NCBI RefSeq assembly: GCF_900115685.1
Contig: NZ_FOXJ01000001.1
Span: 1,459,796-1,523,795 of the forward strand
Length of the DNA: 64,000 bases
Source of the DNA: Variovorax sp. 770b2
GTDB lineage: Bacteria; Pseudomonadota; Gammaproteobacteria; Burkholderiales; Burkholderiaceae_C
Direction: 5' to 3'
The translations under genes were made by a program, and so were the position numbers. Below the pieces are notes generated by a model. That model was not told where the DNA came from and made no database searches. It saw nothing but the letters and a program-made list of their open reading frames with translations. This document shows positions 1 through 8,365 of the stretch, piece by piece (the stretch's first letter is position 1; every line of letters begins with the position of its first letter).

Positions 1-466
1 GCCAGGCCGCGAGCGCACCCTTGGGGTCGCGGATGCCGACGCGCGCCAGCATGTCGAGAATGCGTGCGTCGCGCGCGGACTGCGAGAGGTCGCGGCGGTG
101 CAGCGCGAGCGCTTCGCCCAGCTGCCTGCCGATGGTCATCGACGGATTCAGCGAGGTCATCGGCTCCTGGAACACCATGCCCACGCGCGCGCCGCGCAGC
201 TCGCGCAGCCGCGATGGCTTGGCGAGCGCCAGGTCTTCGCCTTCGAAAAGGATGCGGCCGGCCGTGCGCACCAGCGGCGGCGGCGTGAGGCCCATGAGGG
301 CGCGCGCGGCCTGCGTCTTGCCGCTGCCCGATTCGCCGACGATGCCGACCATCTCGCCCGGCGCGATGTCGAAGGACACGTTGCGCACGATCTCGCGGCC
401 GCCGAGGCCCACGGCGAGCGTCAGGCCCTGCACGCTGACCAGTGGGGTGTTCGTGGTGGTCGTCAT
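1..466 (-). CDS. Peptide-type ABC transporter ATP-binding protein (DppD/OppD-like), partial
   Basis: Cytoplasmic ATPase that powers import of a peptide-like substrate through the two permeases encoded upstream. Only the N-terminal ~155 residues are in the window; the gene runs off the left edge. The reverse-strand translation shows Walker A GESGSGKT and a Q-loop followed by EPMTSLNPS, typical of the nickel/dipeptide/oligopeptide ATPase group. The ATG at 466 overlaps the TGA of the permease gene by 4 bp (ATGA), so the two are translationally coupled. A second ATPase and the periplasmic binding protein, if any, would lie outside the window. Family assignment is firm; substrate is unknown. Confidence 0.9.
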   Translation of the reverse strand, partial: MTTTTNTPLVSVQGLTLAVGLGGREIVRNVSFDIAPGEMVGIVGESGSGKTQAARALMGLTPPPLVRTAGRILFEGEDLALAKPSRLRELRGARVGMVFQEPMTSLNPSMTIGRQLGEALALHRRDLSQSARDARILDMLARVGIRDPKGALAAW

Positions 467-1290
467 TGCACGCCCTTCATGCGTGGGTCGAGCCAGTCGC
501 GCACCGCGTCGCCCAGCAGGTTGATGCCCAGCAGCGTCAGCGCGATGCACAGGCCCGGAAGAATGGAGAGGTAGCTGGCCTGCGCCATGAACGGGCGGGC
601 CGAGGCGAGCATGTTGCCCCACGTGGGCGCCGGCGGCGGCACGCCCAGGCCGAGGAACGAGAGCGCGCTCTCGGCCAATATGACCCAGCCGAACATCGAG
701 GTGGCCAGCACCGTGAGCGGCGCGGTGCAGTTGGGCAGCACGTGGCGCACCATCGTGTAGAGCTCGGAGTTGCCGAGCACGCGCGAGGATTCGATGAACT
801 CCTTCTCGCGCAGCGACAGCACCGTGCCGCGCACGATGCGCGTCACCGACGGCGTGTAGGCCAGGCCGAGCGCGAGCACGATGCCGTACTGGTTCGCGCC
901 CACCACCGCGAGCAGCCCCAGCGCCAGCAAGAGGCCCGGGAACGCCAGCAGGGCGTTGTTGAAGGCCATCACGATGCGGTCGGTCCAGCCGCGCAAAAAG
1001 CCCGTCAGCACGCCGACGATGCTGCCCACCACGATGGAGAAAGTCACCGTGAGCACGGCGATCCACACGCTGGTGGCGGCGCCGGCCATGAGGCGCGAGA
1101 GCTCGTCGCGGCCGAATTCGTCGGTGCCCAGCAGGTAGGCGCCGCCCGGCAGCTTCAGGCGCGAGCCGAAGTTGATGCGCAGCGGATCGTGCGGCGTCCA
1201 CGCGAGGCTGATGAGCGCCGCGGCCACGATCAGGCCGACGATGACGATGCCGATCAGGGCGTTGAGGGGAATGCGTTTCTTGCGGGTCAT
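463..1290 (-). CDS. ABC transporter permease, DppC/OppC-like
   Basis: Inner-membrane permease of a peptide-type importer, 275 aa. One N-terminal membrane segment (about residues 10-30) is followed by the DppC-type sequence LLGTDEFGRDELSRL and a C-terminal five-helix BPD_transp_1 core. An EAA-type loop is visible near GTVLSLREKEFIESSRVLG. An ATG at 1290 is used; an in-frame GTG at 1299 would overlap the stop of the upstream dppB-like gene and is a possible alternative. It sits between the DppB-like gene (5 bp gap) and the ATPase gene (4 bp overlap). Substrate cannot be read from sequence. Confidence 0.92.
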   Translation of the reverse strand: MTRKKRIPLNALIGIVIVGLIVAAALISLAWTPHDPLRINFGSRLKLPGGAYLLGTDEFGRDELSRLMAGAATSVWIAVLTVTFSIVVGSIVGVLTGFLRGWTDRIVMAFNNALLAFPGLLLALGLLAVVGANQYGIVLALGLAYTPSVTRIVRGTVLSLREKEFIESSRVLGNSELYTMVRHVLPNCTAPLTVLATSMFGWVILAESALSFLGLGVPPPAPTWGNMLASARPFMAQASYLSILPGLCIALTLLGINLLGDAVRDWLDPRMKGVQ

Positions 1291-1295
1291 CGTGT

Positions 1296-2240
1296 TCACT
1301 CGACGGCGACGCGGGGGTCGAACAAGGGGTAGCAAAGATCGATCACCAGATTCACGACCACGTAGATCACCGCCACGAACAGCAGGCAGCCCTGGATCAC
1401 CGGATAGTCGCGCGCAAAGATCGCATCGACCAGCAGCCGGCCCAGGCCCGGAATGGTGAACACCGTCTCGACCACCGCGATGCCGCCCAGCAGGTTGCCC
1501 AGCACGAGGCCGATCAGCGTCCATGTGGGACCGAAGGCGTTCTTGAAGGCGTGGCGCATCAGCACCGCGCGCTCCGACAGACCCTTGGCGCGCGCATGCG
1601 TGATGTAGTCCAGCCGCAGCACCTCGAGCGTGCTCGCGCGCGCCATGCGCATCAGCACGCCGATCTCGTGCAGGAAGAGCGTGAGGACCGGCAGCACCAG
1701 GTACAGGAGGCCGTTCTTCCAGTCTTCGGCGATGCCCACGTAGCCCACCACCGGCAGCCAGCCCAGCTTCAGGCCGAAGAGCAGCAGCAGCAACAGGCCG
1801 AGCCAGAAGGTCGGGATCGACACCAGCAGCGTGGCCGAGCCGACCAGCAAGAGGTCGGGCGCGCGGTTCTGCTTCCACGCGGCGATCATGCCGGCGGGCA
1901 CCGCCACCATCGCGGCCGCAGCCACCGCCACCAGCACGATGCGGCCGCTGATGAGGAAGCGGTCGGCCACGAGCGGCAGCACTTCCTGCCCGCTGTTGAT
2001 CGAGGTGCCCAGGTCGCCTTGGAGCACATGGCCGAACCAGATGCCGAACTGCGCCAGCACCGAGCGGTCCAGGCCGAGCCGGGCGCGCAGGTCGGCCAGG
2101 CTCGCGGGCGTGGCCAGGTCGCCGAGCAGCAACTGCGCGGGGTCGCCGGGAATGAGCCGGATCAGCACGAACACCGAAACCGCCACGATGAGCAGTGTCG
2201 GAATCGCCATCGCGATGCGGGCCGCTGCAAAACGGAACAT
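1296..2240 (-). CDS. ABC transporter permease, DppB/OppB-like
   Basis: Inner-membrane permease partner of the DppC-like protein, 314 aa, the usual length. It has the N-terminal helix with the family signature (SVFVLIRLIPGDPAQLLLG), then a long periplasmic stretch and five further membrane segments. The cytoplasmic coupling loop lies around LDYITHARAKGLSERAVLMRHAFKNA. It follows an alpha/beta hydrolase gene by 30 bp in one transcription unit, so the imported compound is probably processed by that hydrolase or by the C45 hydrolase at the head of the operon (inference). Confidence 0.93.
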   Translation of the reverse strand: MFRFAAARIAMAIPTLLIVAVSVFVLIRLIPGDPAQLLLGDLATPASLADLRARLGLDRSVLAQFGIWFGHVLQGDLGTSINSGQEVLPLVADRFLISGRIVLVAVAAAAMVAVPAGMIAAWKQNRAPDLLLVGSATLLVSIPTFWLGLLLLLLFGLKLGWLPVVGYVGIAEDWKNGLLYLVLPVLTLFLHEIGVLMRMARASTLEVLRLDYITHARAKGLSERAVLMRHAFKNAFGPTWTLIGLVLGNLLGGIAVVETVFTIPGLGRLLVDAIFARDYPVIQGCLLFVAVIYVVVNLVIDLCYPLFDPRVAVE

Positions 2241-2270
2241 GGGTCTTCTTTCCTGGTGAGGTGGTGGACG

Positions 2271-3158
2271 TCAGGCCGGCGACGGCGTGGCGCGCAGGTC
2301 GTGCAGGGCCTTCGCGAAGAAGTCTTGCACATGCCCTACGCAGGCGAGCCCGTTGTGCGGCACGTTGTCCAGCAGGTCGAACGCAACCTTCACGCCAGCC
2401 GCCTCGAAGGAGCGGCGCAGCGTTTCCAGGCGCTCGGGCCGCGTGCGGCCGGCGTCGTTGGCGCCGGGCATGTAGAACTTGCCGTCTTCGCGGTGCGTGA
2501 TCTCCCAGGTCTCGATGTCGGCCTTGCCCGCGACCATGTGCACCGGCAGGCGGCGCAGGGCCGCGAGGTCCATCGGCTTGCCGAAGCGCGTTTCGAAATC
2601 CTTCGTGCCGACCCACCAGCCTTGCTCGGGGTCGATGAGCGTGACCGAGCCCGGCGCGCCGATCGACGCGGCCCACAGGCGCTCGGGATGCAGCATCGCG
2701 AAGCGGTTGACGAACTGCCCGCCGCCCGAATAGCCGAAGAGCGCGAAGCGGCTGAAGTCGCAGTCGAACTTCTCGCCCACCTCGGCCACCATGTCCAGCA
2801 GGATCTGGTCGTAGCGGATGTCCGCCTCGATGAGGTGCTTGAAGCCGTCGCGGTTGCCGTCGCCGCGCACGCCGGCCGGGAACAGCGGGCACAGCACGAT
2901 GCAGTCGTTCCACTTGGCAAAGCCGCTGAAGGCCTCGCGGTAGTTGACGAAGGCGCGGCCGGTGCCGTGCACCACCACCACCAGCTGCATCGGCCGCGCA
3001 CCGGCCTGGCCGATGTGCTCGGGCACGTAGGTGCAGTACGAAAAGCGTGCATCGCTGCGCGACGAATAGATGGTGCTGTGGCCCAGGTCGTAGATGGCGC
3101 GGGCGCGCTGCTCGGCCTGGATCGGCGGAATTTCGGGGACTTCGATGAGGGCGTTCAT
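2271..3158 (-). CDS. Alpha/beta hydrolase
   Basis: Predicted serine hydrolase of the alpha/beta fold, 295 aa, with no signal peptide, so cytoplasmic. Visible features are an oxyanion-type HGTGR near residue 64, the nucleophile elbow GYSGGG with Ser at about residue 144, and a late His in NVPHNG that could complete the triad. The overall form resembles esterase/depolymerase-like proteins with the nucleophile after a FALFGYSGG strand. It is the second gene of the operon C45 hydrolase - alpha/beta hydrolase - DppB - DppC - ATPase. A role in cleaving an imported ester or amide is likely; the true substrate is unknown. Confidence 0.82.
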   Translation of the reverse strand: MNALIEVPEIPPIQAEQRARAIYDLGHSTIYSSRSDARFSYCTYVPEHIGQAGARPMQLVVVVHGTGRAFVNYREAFSGFAKWNDCIVLCPLFPAGVRGDGNRDGFKHLIEADIRYDQILLDMVAEVGEKFDCDFSRFALFGYSGGGQFVNRFAMLHPERLWAASIGAPGSVTLIDPEQGWWVGTKDFETRFGKPMDLAALRRLPVHMVAGKADIETWEITHREDGKFYMPGANDAGRTRPERLETLRRSFEAAGVKVAFDLLDNVPHNGLACVGHVQDFFAKALHDLRATPSPA

Positions 3159-3203
3159 GAAAAAGGAATCTGCGGATGAAAGGGAAGGGCGTCGGGGTGC
3201 GAA

Positions 3204-4337
3204 CTACAGCGTGTATTCCTGGAAGTTGCGCGCCTCGTAGGGCTTGCGCGCCACCCACATCACGCGGTTGGCCGCATCCATGAGCGTGGTGGCCACGGTG
3301 GCCGAGATGCTGCTGAAGTCCGCCGGCTTGGGCGTGCGCAACACGCCGTCGGGCTTGCCGAACTCGTCGGCCAGCGCGGCCTTCACATGCGTCCAGTCGA
3401 TGCGCCCCTCGATGCGGCCGAGCGCGTTTTCCACGCGGTGCTGGCGGTAGATGCTGTCGGGCCGCTGCGGCAGGCCCGGGTCGCGCAGCTTGATCACGGC
3501 CGAAGGCGACATCCAGTGGTTGGCATGCACCAGCAGGTCGTTCTCGGGCAGCGTCCAGAAGATCTCGCCGGGCGAGGTCTCCAGGCTGATGCCCGAGCCG
3601 TCGTTGCCGGTGGACTGCGCCAGGATCATGTTGTTGGCGCAGTAGCGTTTGGAAGCCCAGATGGTCTTCATCGCCTGGGCGAGGTTGGCGGCTTCGAGCA
3701 CGCGGCGGCGCAGCAGCACCAGTGGCACGCCGGCGCCCTTGCGGAAGTCTTCGTCGCAGGTCAGCGAATTGCCGGTCAGCGACACGCCGTTCGTGTTGAA
3801 GCCATGGCGGGCGAGCGCGCCCGCTTCGGTGAAGGTGAGGATGTCGGGGCCGTGCTCGCCGCGGATGCGCAGCACGATGCCGGTGTCCACGCATTCCTGG
3901 CGCCAGTCCCAGTTGTGGGCGTGCATGAGGCGGCCGGTGGCCGAGCGCGCGGGCAGCACCAAGAGGCCGGTGCAGTCGCCGTCTTCGCCCGATGCGGGTT
4001 CGGCAGGTGGCGTGGCGGCCTGCTTCATGTCGGCATAGCCGAACAGCATCTCGGTGCGGCAATTGATCATCACGATGTCTTCGAGCGATACGCCCGCGCC
4101 CTCGGCGATGCCGCGCATCTCCTGGAGATAGCTCGCGTCGTAGGCCTCGATGATTGGCAGCATCGACTGCGCGAGCTGGCGGATGGTGGCTTCGTCCAGG
4201 CCGCGGCGGCCCAGCTGGGCGCGGTAGAGCGCGACGCCCCCCGCCACGCGCTCGGGCACGGCACGGCCGTGCTGCACGCCGCGCGTATGCGGCGTGCCGG
4301 AAACATCGACGAGGGGAAAGTATTCGGGAGTGGTCAT
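3204..4337 (-). CDS. C45 family autoproteolytic acyltransferase/hydrolase
   Basis: N-terminal-nucleophile enzyme related to isopenicillin N acyltransferase (peptidase family C45), 377 aa. The family is made as a proenzyme that cuts itself before a Cys, which becomes the nucleophile and acts on acylated amino acids, peptides or penicillin-like amides. Here the processing site is GDCTG with Cys at about residue 122, followed by the conserved HAHNWDW segment. No signal peptide is seen. It is the first gene of a minus-strand operon with a hydrolase and peptide-type importer, and is divergent from a LysR regulator. The arrangement suggests uptake and deacylation of an N-acyl amino acid or peptide (inference). 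Confidence 0.85.
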   Translation of the reverse strand: MTTPEYFPLVDVSGTPHTRGVQHGRAVPERVAGGVALYRAQLGRRGLDEATIRQLAQSMLPIIEAYDASYLQEMRGIAEGAGVSLEDIVMINCRTEMLFGYADMKQAATPPAEPASGEDGDCTGLLVLPARSATGRLMHAHNWDWRQECVDTGIVLRIRGEHGPDILTFTEAGALARHGFNTNGVSLTGNSLTCDEDFRKGAGVPLVLLRRRVLEAANLAQAMKTIWASKRYCANNMILAQSTGNDGSGISLETSPGEIFWTLPENDLLVHANHWMSPSAVIKLRDPGLPQRPDSIYRQHRVENALGRIEGRIDWTHVKAALADEFGKPDGVLRTPKPADFSSISATVATTLMDAANRVMWVARKPYEARNFQEYTL

Positions 4338-4475
4338 TGGCTGCTGCGGGTTGTCATCGGCCTGCCGCGGGAACGCGGTAGTGCGCCGTCATGGATCGCA
4401 TTGTTTTTCAAGAATGGGAAAAAATAAATTTAAAAATCATTTAGAGTTGATAAAGGATTTATTTATCTTCCAGCC
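4338..4475. promoter_or_regulatory. Divergent promoter region between C45 operon and LysR gene
   Basis: 138 bp between two divergent start codons. The part nearest the LysR gene (about 4416-4470) is strikingly AT-rich compared with its surroundings and probably contains the promoters and the LysR-type binding site. No single perfect inverted repeat stands out, and no strong ribosome-binding site precedes either gene. LysR-type proteins commonly control the divergent gene, so control of the C45/importer operon from here is expected by family knowledge, not shown. Confidence 0.55.
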
Positions 4476-5369
4476 ATGAGCTCCATCCGTTTCCTTCGCA
4501 CCTTCGTGGCCGCGGCCCGTGGCGGCTCCTTTGCCGCGGCGTCCGACGAAGTGGCGCTGACGCAGGCGGCCGTGGGCCAGCAGATGCGCGCGCTGGAAGC
4601 CGAAATGAAGAAAACGCTGTTCGACAAGACCGGCCGCACCATGGTGCTGAGCCCCGCCGGCCACCTGCTGCTGCCGCGCGCCGAGGAACTGATCGCGCAG
4701 TACGAGTCGATGCGGCGCGACCTGCAGGACCAGCGGCAGATCGCCGGCACCATCAAGCTGGGCTCGCTCATCTCGGCGATGGGGCTGCTGTCGGGCACGC
4801 TCGCGGTGCTCAAGTCGCTGCACCCGAACCTGGAGGTCGAGCTGCGCGTGCGCGAGCAGACGCAACTCATGCAGGACGTGATCAGCGGCGAGCTCGATGC
4901 GGCCGTGGTCGTCGAGCGGCAATGGCCCGAGGTGCCCGGTCTCTTGTGGACGCCTTGCTACGACGAGGCGCTCACCGTCATCGCGCACTCCAGCATCGCC
5001 TCGCCCGACACCCCCATCGCGAGCCTGTTCGCGAACCATCCCTTCATCCGCTTCGACCGGCGCACGCCCACCGGTGCGCGCATCGACAAGGTCCTGCGGC
5101 GGCTGCAGTACGTGCCCAAGGAATTCCTGGAGCTCAACTCGCTGCTCGCCATTGCGCAGTTGGTGCGCAAGAACGTGGGCTTCACGATGGCGCCGCTATT
5201 GAAGAACTTCGACTGGGAAAGCGATCCCGCGCTGTGCGTGCTGCAGCTGCCGGGGCGGCCGGTGGCGCGCAGCCTGGGCATGCTGGAGAACGGCAAGCGC
5301 AGCCACATCACCAGCGTGGTCCGCGAGGAAATGCTGGCGCACCTGCGGCGCATGAAGTCCGGTGGCTGA
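4476..5369 (+). CDS. LysR family transcriptional regulator
   Basis: DNA-binding regulator, 297 aa, normal for the family. The N-terminal winged helix-turn-helix occupies about residues 1-60 (FVAAARGGSFAAASDEVALTQAAVGQQ), and the C-terminal part is a periplasmic-binding-protein-like effector domain. It is divergent from the C45 hydrolase/peptide importer operon and is its most likely regulator; the inducer would be the substrate or product of that operon. Start ATG chosen because upstream DNA is AT-rich and non-coding. Confidence 0.93.
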   Translation: MSSIRFLRTFVAAARGGSFAAASDEVALTQAAVGQQMRALEAEMKKTLFDKTGRTMVLSPAGHLLLPRAEELIAQYESMRRDLQDQRQIAGTIKLGSLISAMGLLSGTLAVLKSLHPNLEVELRVREQTQLMQDVISGELDAAVVVERQWPEVPGLLWTPCYDEALTVIAHSSIASPDTPIASLFANHPFIRFDRRTPTGARIDKVLRRLQYVPKEFLELNSLLAIAQLVRKNVGFTMAPLLKNFDWESDPALCVLQLPGRPVARSLGMLENGKRSHITSVVREEMLAHLRRMKSGG

Positions 5370-5480
5370 CCGGTCTCGCCGGTCTCGCGACAGACAACGC
5401 TGACGCGCATCGCGTCCGTCTTCTTACCCGCGGCGCGGTTCAGGCGCCCAGCATGTGAAGCTTCTCAACCTGAAGGAGCG

Positions 5481-5798
5481 ATGAACATGCCCAGAGGTGA
5501 CAAGTCGTCCTATACGGACAAGCAGAAACGCAAGGCCGAGCACATCGAGGATGGCTACGAACACCGCGGTGTCGGCAAAGGCGAGGCCGAGCGCCGCGCC
5601 TGGGCCACGGTGAATGCCGAGACCGGCGGCGGCAAGAAGAGCGGCTCGGGCCGCGGCAAGGCCGAGAGCCACGCGCCTTCGCGCAAGGGCGGCCACAAGG
5701 GCGGCGCGGCTGCGGCATCGCGTACCGCCGCGGAACGCTCGGCGTCCGCGAAGAAGGGCGCTGCCACGCGCAAGCGCAACGCCGAGAAGCGCTCTTAG
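5481..5798 (+). CDS. Small basic Lys/Gly/Ala-rich protein, KGG/plasmid-stabilisation-like family
   Basis: Very basic 105-aa protein. The N-terminal part (MPRGDKSSYTDKQKRKAEHI, then EDGYEHRGVGKGEAERRAWA) is a conserved stretch found in many proteobacterial proteins automatically named plasmid stabilisation protein. The C-terminal half is low-complexity Lys/Gly/Ala/Ser and resembles a histone-H1-like nucleic acid-binding tail. GGAG lies about 8 bp upstream of the start. It is single, between a LysR gene and an NAD(P)-binding protein. There is no evidence of a plasmid function; nucleic acid binding or stress protection is a guess. Confidence 0.75.
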   Translation: MNMPRGDKSSYTDKQKRKAEHIEDGYEHRGVGKGEAERRAWATVNAETGGGKKSGSGRGKAESHAPSRKGGHKGGAAAASRTAAERSASAKKGAATRKRNAEKRS

Positions 5799-5808
5799 GA
5801 AAACAGCC

Positions 5809-6672
5809 ATGCACATCATCCTGGGAGCAACGGGCCACGTCGGCTCGGCACTCGCGCAAGCCTTGCTGGCGCGCAACGAGCCGGTCACCGTGGTCACACG
5901 CGATGCGCGCAAGGCCGAGTCGCTGAAGACCAAGGGCGCCCATGTGGCCGAGGTCGACGTGTTCGACACGGCCGCGCTGCACCGCGTGATCGCGGGCGGG
6001 CACCGGCTCTTTGCGCTCAATCCGCCGGCGCCGCCGTCGACCGACACGGTCGCCGAAGAGCGCAGGAGCCTGTACGCCATCGTGGACGCGCTCGAGGGCT
6101 GCAAGCTGGAGAAGATCGTCTGCGAATCGGCCTACGGCGCGCAGCCGGGCAACGGCATCGGCGACCTCGGCGTGCTGTACGACATGGAGCAGGCGCTGCA
6201 GGCCGGCAAGGTGCCGGTCAGCCCCCTCCGCGCGGCCTACTACATGAGCAATTGGGATGCCTCGCTCGAAACCGCGCGCAAGGAAGGCAAGGTGCACAGC
6301 ATGTACCCGCCCGACTTCAAGCTGCCGATGGTGGCGCCGCGCGACCTGGGCGAGTTCGCTGCGCGGCTGATGCTGGGCGCGGCCGAAGCCTCGGGGCCGC
6401 ACTACGTCGAGGGGCCGGAGCGCTATTCGCCGGGCGATGTAGCGCGAGCCTTTGCGGACGCGCTGGGGCGGCCGGTGGAAGTGGCGGTGACGCCGCCCGA
6501 GCAATGGGAGCAGGCGTACCGGTCGCTGGGGTTTTCGGAGGCGGCGGCGAAGTCCTATGCGGCGATGACGCGCATCACGCTGGACAACAAGGAAGAGCCC
6601 GAGAAGCCCGAGCGCGGGGCCACTTCGCTGCGCGACTACATCACGGCGCTGGTGAAAAAGAGCACGGCCTGA
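5809..6672 (+). CDS. NmrA-like NAD(P)-binding protein
   Basis: 287-aa atypical short-chain dehydrogenase. The N-terminus carries the dinucleotide-binding motif GATGHVGSALA (about residues 5-15), followed by the strand-helix pattern of NmrA/quinone oxidoreductase 2-type proteins. A segment FALNPPAPPSTDT replaces the usual catalytic Tyr-x3-Lys context, so it may be a redox sensor or a reductase with an unknown substrate. It begins 10 bp after the preceding stop codon. Confidence 0.82.
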   Translation: MHIILGATGHVGSALAQALLARNEPVTVVTRDARKAESLKTKGAHVAEVDVFDTAALHRVIAGGHRLFALNPPAPPSTDTVAEERRSLYAIVDALEGCKLEKIVCESAYGAQPGNGIGDLGVLYDMEQALQAGKVPVSPLRAAYYMSNWDASLETARKEGKVHSMYPPDFKLPMVAPRDLGEFAARLMLGAAEASGPHYVEGPERYSPGDVARAFADALGRPVEVAVTPPEQWEQAYRSLGFSEAAAKSYAAMTRITLDNKEEPEKPERGATSLRDYITALVKKSTA

Positions 6673-6696
6673 GAGGCTGGAAAGACGGTTGCCTCA

Positions 6697-6718
6697 ATCG
6701 GACATCGGCGTGTCCGAT
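6697..6718. promoter_or_regulatory. Perfect inverted repeat in the 304-bp gap before bioA
   Basis: Two 8-bp arms, ATCGGACA and TGTCCGAT, with a 6-bp centre. It lies 24 bp after the NmrA-like gene and about 260 bp before bioA. With no T-run it is not a classical terminator and could be an operator. The rest of the 6673-6976 gap holds no convincing gene; apart from the possible hairpin at 6740 and an AAAGGA ribosome-binding site at 6963-6968 for bioA, I see nothing. Confidence 0.35.
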
Positions 6719-6739
6719 GAGGTGCCGTGGACCTGATAT

Positions 6740-6772
6740 CTGGCGCATCTCCGACATTCGCCAGTTTTCTTT
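6740..6772 (+). terminator. Possible weak rho-independent terminator after the NmrA-like gene
   Basis: Short stem CTGGCG / CGCCAG with a 13-nt loop, followed by TTTTCTTTGTT. The stem is only 6 bp and the loop is long, so it is a weak candidate. It would separate the NmrA-like gene from the biotin genes. Confidence 0.35.
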
Positions 6773-6976
6773 GTTGCCGACCGGACAACTTGCAGTCAGG
6801 ACGCGGGGACCCCTTCGGCGCATTGCTGTCGCGTTGCGCGAGCTTGTTCGCAACGCGAGCGCTACGCCATCCATCGTCGTCCAAGCACGTGGCAATCGAC
6901 AGGCGCCGACGTGGTTTGTCGCGCCTGGCAAGCGTCGATACGATCCCGCGCCTTGCTCCCACAAAGGAATGCGCGG

Positions 6977-8365
6977 ATGCCGCCATCGACTGCTTTTTCA
7001 CCCTCCGCCAACACCGACTGGCAGCAGCGCAGCCGGCGCCACGTCTGGCATCCGTGCACGCAGAGCATCCGCCTCGAAGCGGTGCCGCCGTTGCCGATCG
7101 CGCGGGGCGAGGGCGTCTGGCTCTTCGACCACGACGGCCGCCGCTACCTCGATGCCACGAGTTCGTGGTGGGTCAATCTCTTCGGCCACGCGCACCCGGC
7201 CATCAACGCCGCGCTGAAGGACCAGCTCGACACGCTCTCGCACGTGATGCTCGCCGGCTGCACGCATGCGCCGGCCGTCGAGCTGGCAGAGCGCCTTGCC
7301 GCGCTGACCGGGCATGCGCTGGGCCATTGCTTCTATGCCTCCGATGGCGCCTCGGCGGTGGAGATCGCGTTGAAGATGAGCTTTCACGCGTGGCGCAACG
7401 CGGGCCGCAGCGCCAAGCAGAACTTCGTCGCCCTGCGACAGGGCTACCACGGCGAAACGTTGGGCGCGCTGCATGTGACCGACGTGCCGGTCTTTCGCGA
7501 TGCCTATGCGCCGTTGCTCGCGAATGCGCACCTCGTGGCATCGCCGGATGCGCGAGCCGCGTTGCCGGGCGAGGATGCAAGCGCGGTCGCGCGGCGTGCC
7601 GCCGGCGAACTCGAAGCGCTGCTGGCCGAAAGGCATGCGTCCATCGCGGCCGTGATCGTCGAGCCGCTGGTGCAGTGCGCCACCGGCATGGCGATGCACG
7701 ACCCCGAATACCTGCGGCTCGTGCGCGCGCTGTGCGACCGCTACGGCGTGCACCTCATCGCCGACGAGATCGCGGTGGGCTGTGGGCGCACCGGCAGTTT
7801 CTTCGCGTGCGAGCAGGCGGGCATCTGGCCCGATTTCCTGTGCCTTTCCAAAGGCATCAGCGGCGGCTACCTGCCGCTTGCGCTGGTGATGACGCGCGAT
7901 GCGATCTACGAAGGCTTCGTGGACGACGACGTGGCACGCAGCTTCCTGCATTCGCATTCCTACACCGGCAATGCGCTGGCCTGTCGCGCGGCGCTCACGA
8001 CGCTCGACCTGTTCGAGCGCGAAGACGCATTGCGGCGCAACCACGGCCGCGCCGAACGGCTGATCGACCGGCTGCGCGAAGGGCTGCGCGGCATGCCCGT
8101 CGACCACCTGCGCCAGCGCGGAATGATCGCGGCCTTCGACGTGCGCGAACCCGGCGCCCGGTTCGCGGAGCGCTTCCACCTTGCAGCGCGTGCGAACGGG
8201 CTGCTCATGCGTCCCATCGGTGCGACCGTCTACCTCATGCCGCCCTATGCGATCGGCGACGACGAGATCGATCTGCTGGTCGATGGCACGCTGGCCACGC
8301 TGCAGGCGGTGTCCGTCCCAGGCCTCGCGCAAGAGGAAGGAGTCCGCGATGCTGCGCTTGCTTGA
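6977..8365 (+). CDS. bioA: Adenosylmethionine-8-amino-7-oxononanoate aminotransferase
   Basis: PLP enzyme of biotin synthesis that converts KAPA to DAPA using S-adenosylmethionine as amino donor; cytoplasmic, 462 aa. It shows the BioA-type HVWHPCTQ near the N-terminus, [10 protein letters not shown], the PLP-contacting Asp in [13 protein letters not shown] (about residue 263), and the Schiff-base Lys in [13 protein letters not shown] (Lys ~292). The ATG at 6977 is preceded by AAAGGA at 6963; an upstream in-frame start at 6911 is less likely. It overlaps bioF by 17 bp and so begins a bioA-bioF-bioD operon. Confidence 0.96.
   Translation: MPPSTAFSPSANTDWQQRSRRHVWHPCTQSIRLEAVPPLPIARGEGVWLFDHDGRRYLDATSSWWVNLFGHAHPAINAALKDQLDTLSHVMLAGCTHAPAVELAERLAALTGHALGHCFYASDGASAVEIALKMSFHAWRNAGRSAKQNFVALRQGYHGETLGALHVTDVPVFRDAYAPLLANAHLVASPDARAALPGEDASAVARRAAGELEALLAERHASIAAVIVEPLVQCATGMAMHDPEYLRLVRALCDRYGVHLIADEIAVGCGRTGSFFACEQAGIWPDFLCLSKGISGGYLPLALVMTRDAIYEGFVDDDVARSFLHSHSYTGNALACRAALTTLDLFEREDALRRNHGRAERLIDRLREGLRGMPVDHLRQRGMIAAFDVREPGARFAERFHLAARANGLLMRPIGATVYLMPPYAIGDDEIDLLVDGTLATLQAVSVPGLAQEEGVRDAALA

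Noticed and set aside
463..4062. A 1199-aa open frame running through three minus-strand genes
   Set aside because: Only the terminal permease part is coding; the upstream part is a shadow frame of the DppB-like, hydrolase and C45 genes.
5481..5798. Plasmid stabilisation function for the small basic protein
   Set aside because: The family name is an automatic label; there is no toxin partner or plasmid gene nearby, so only the family form is reported.
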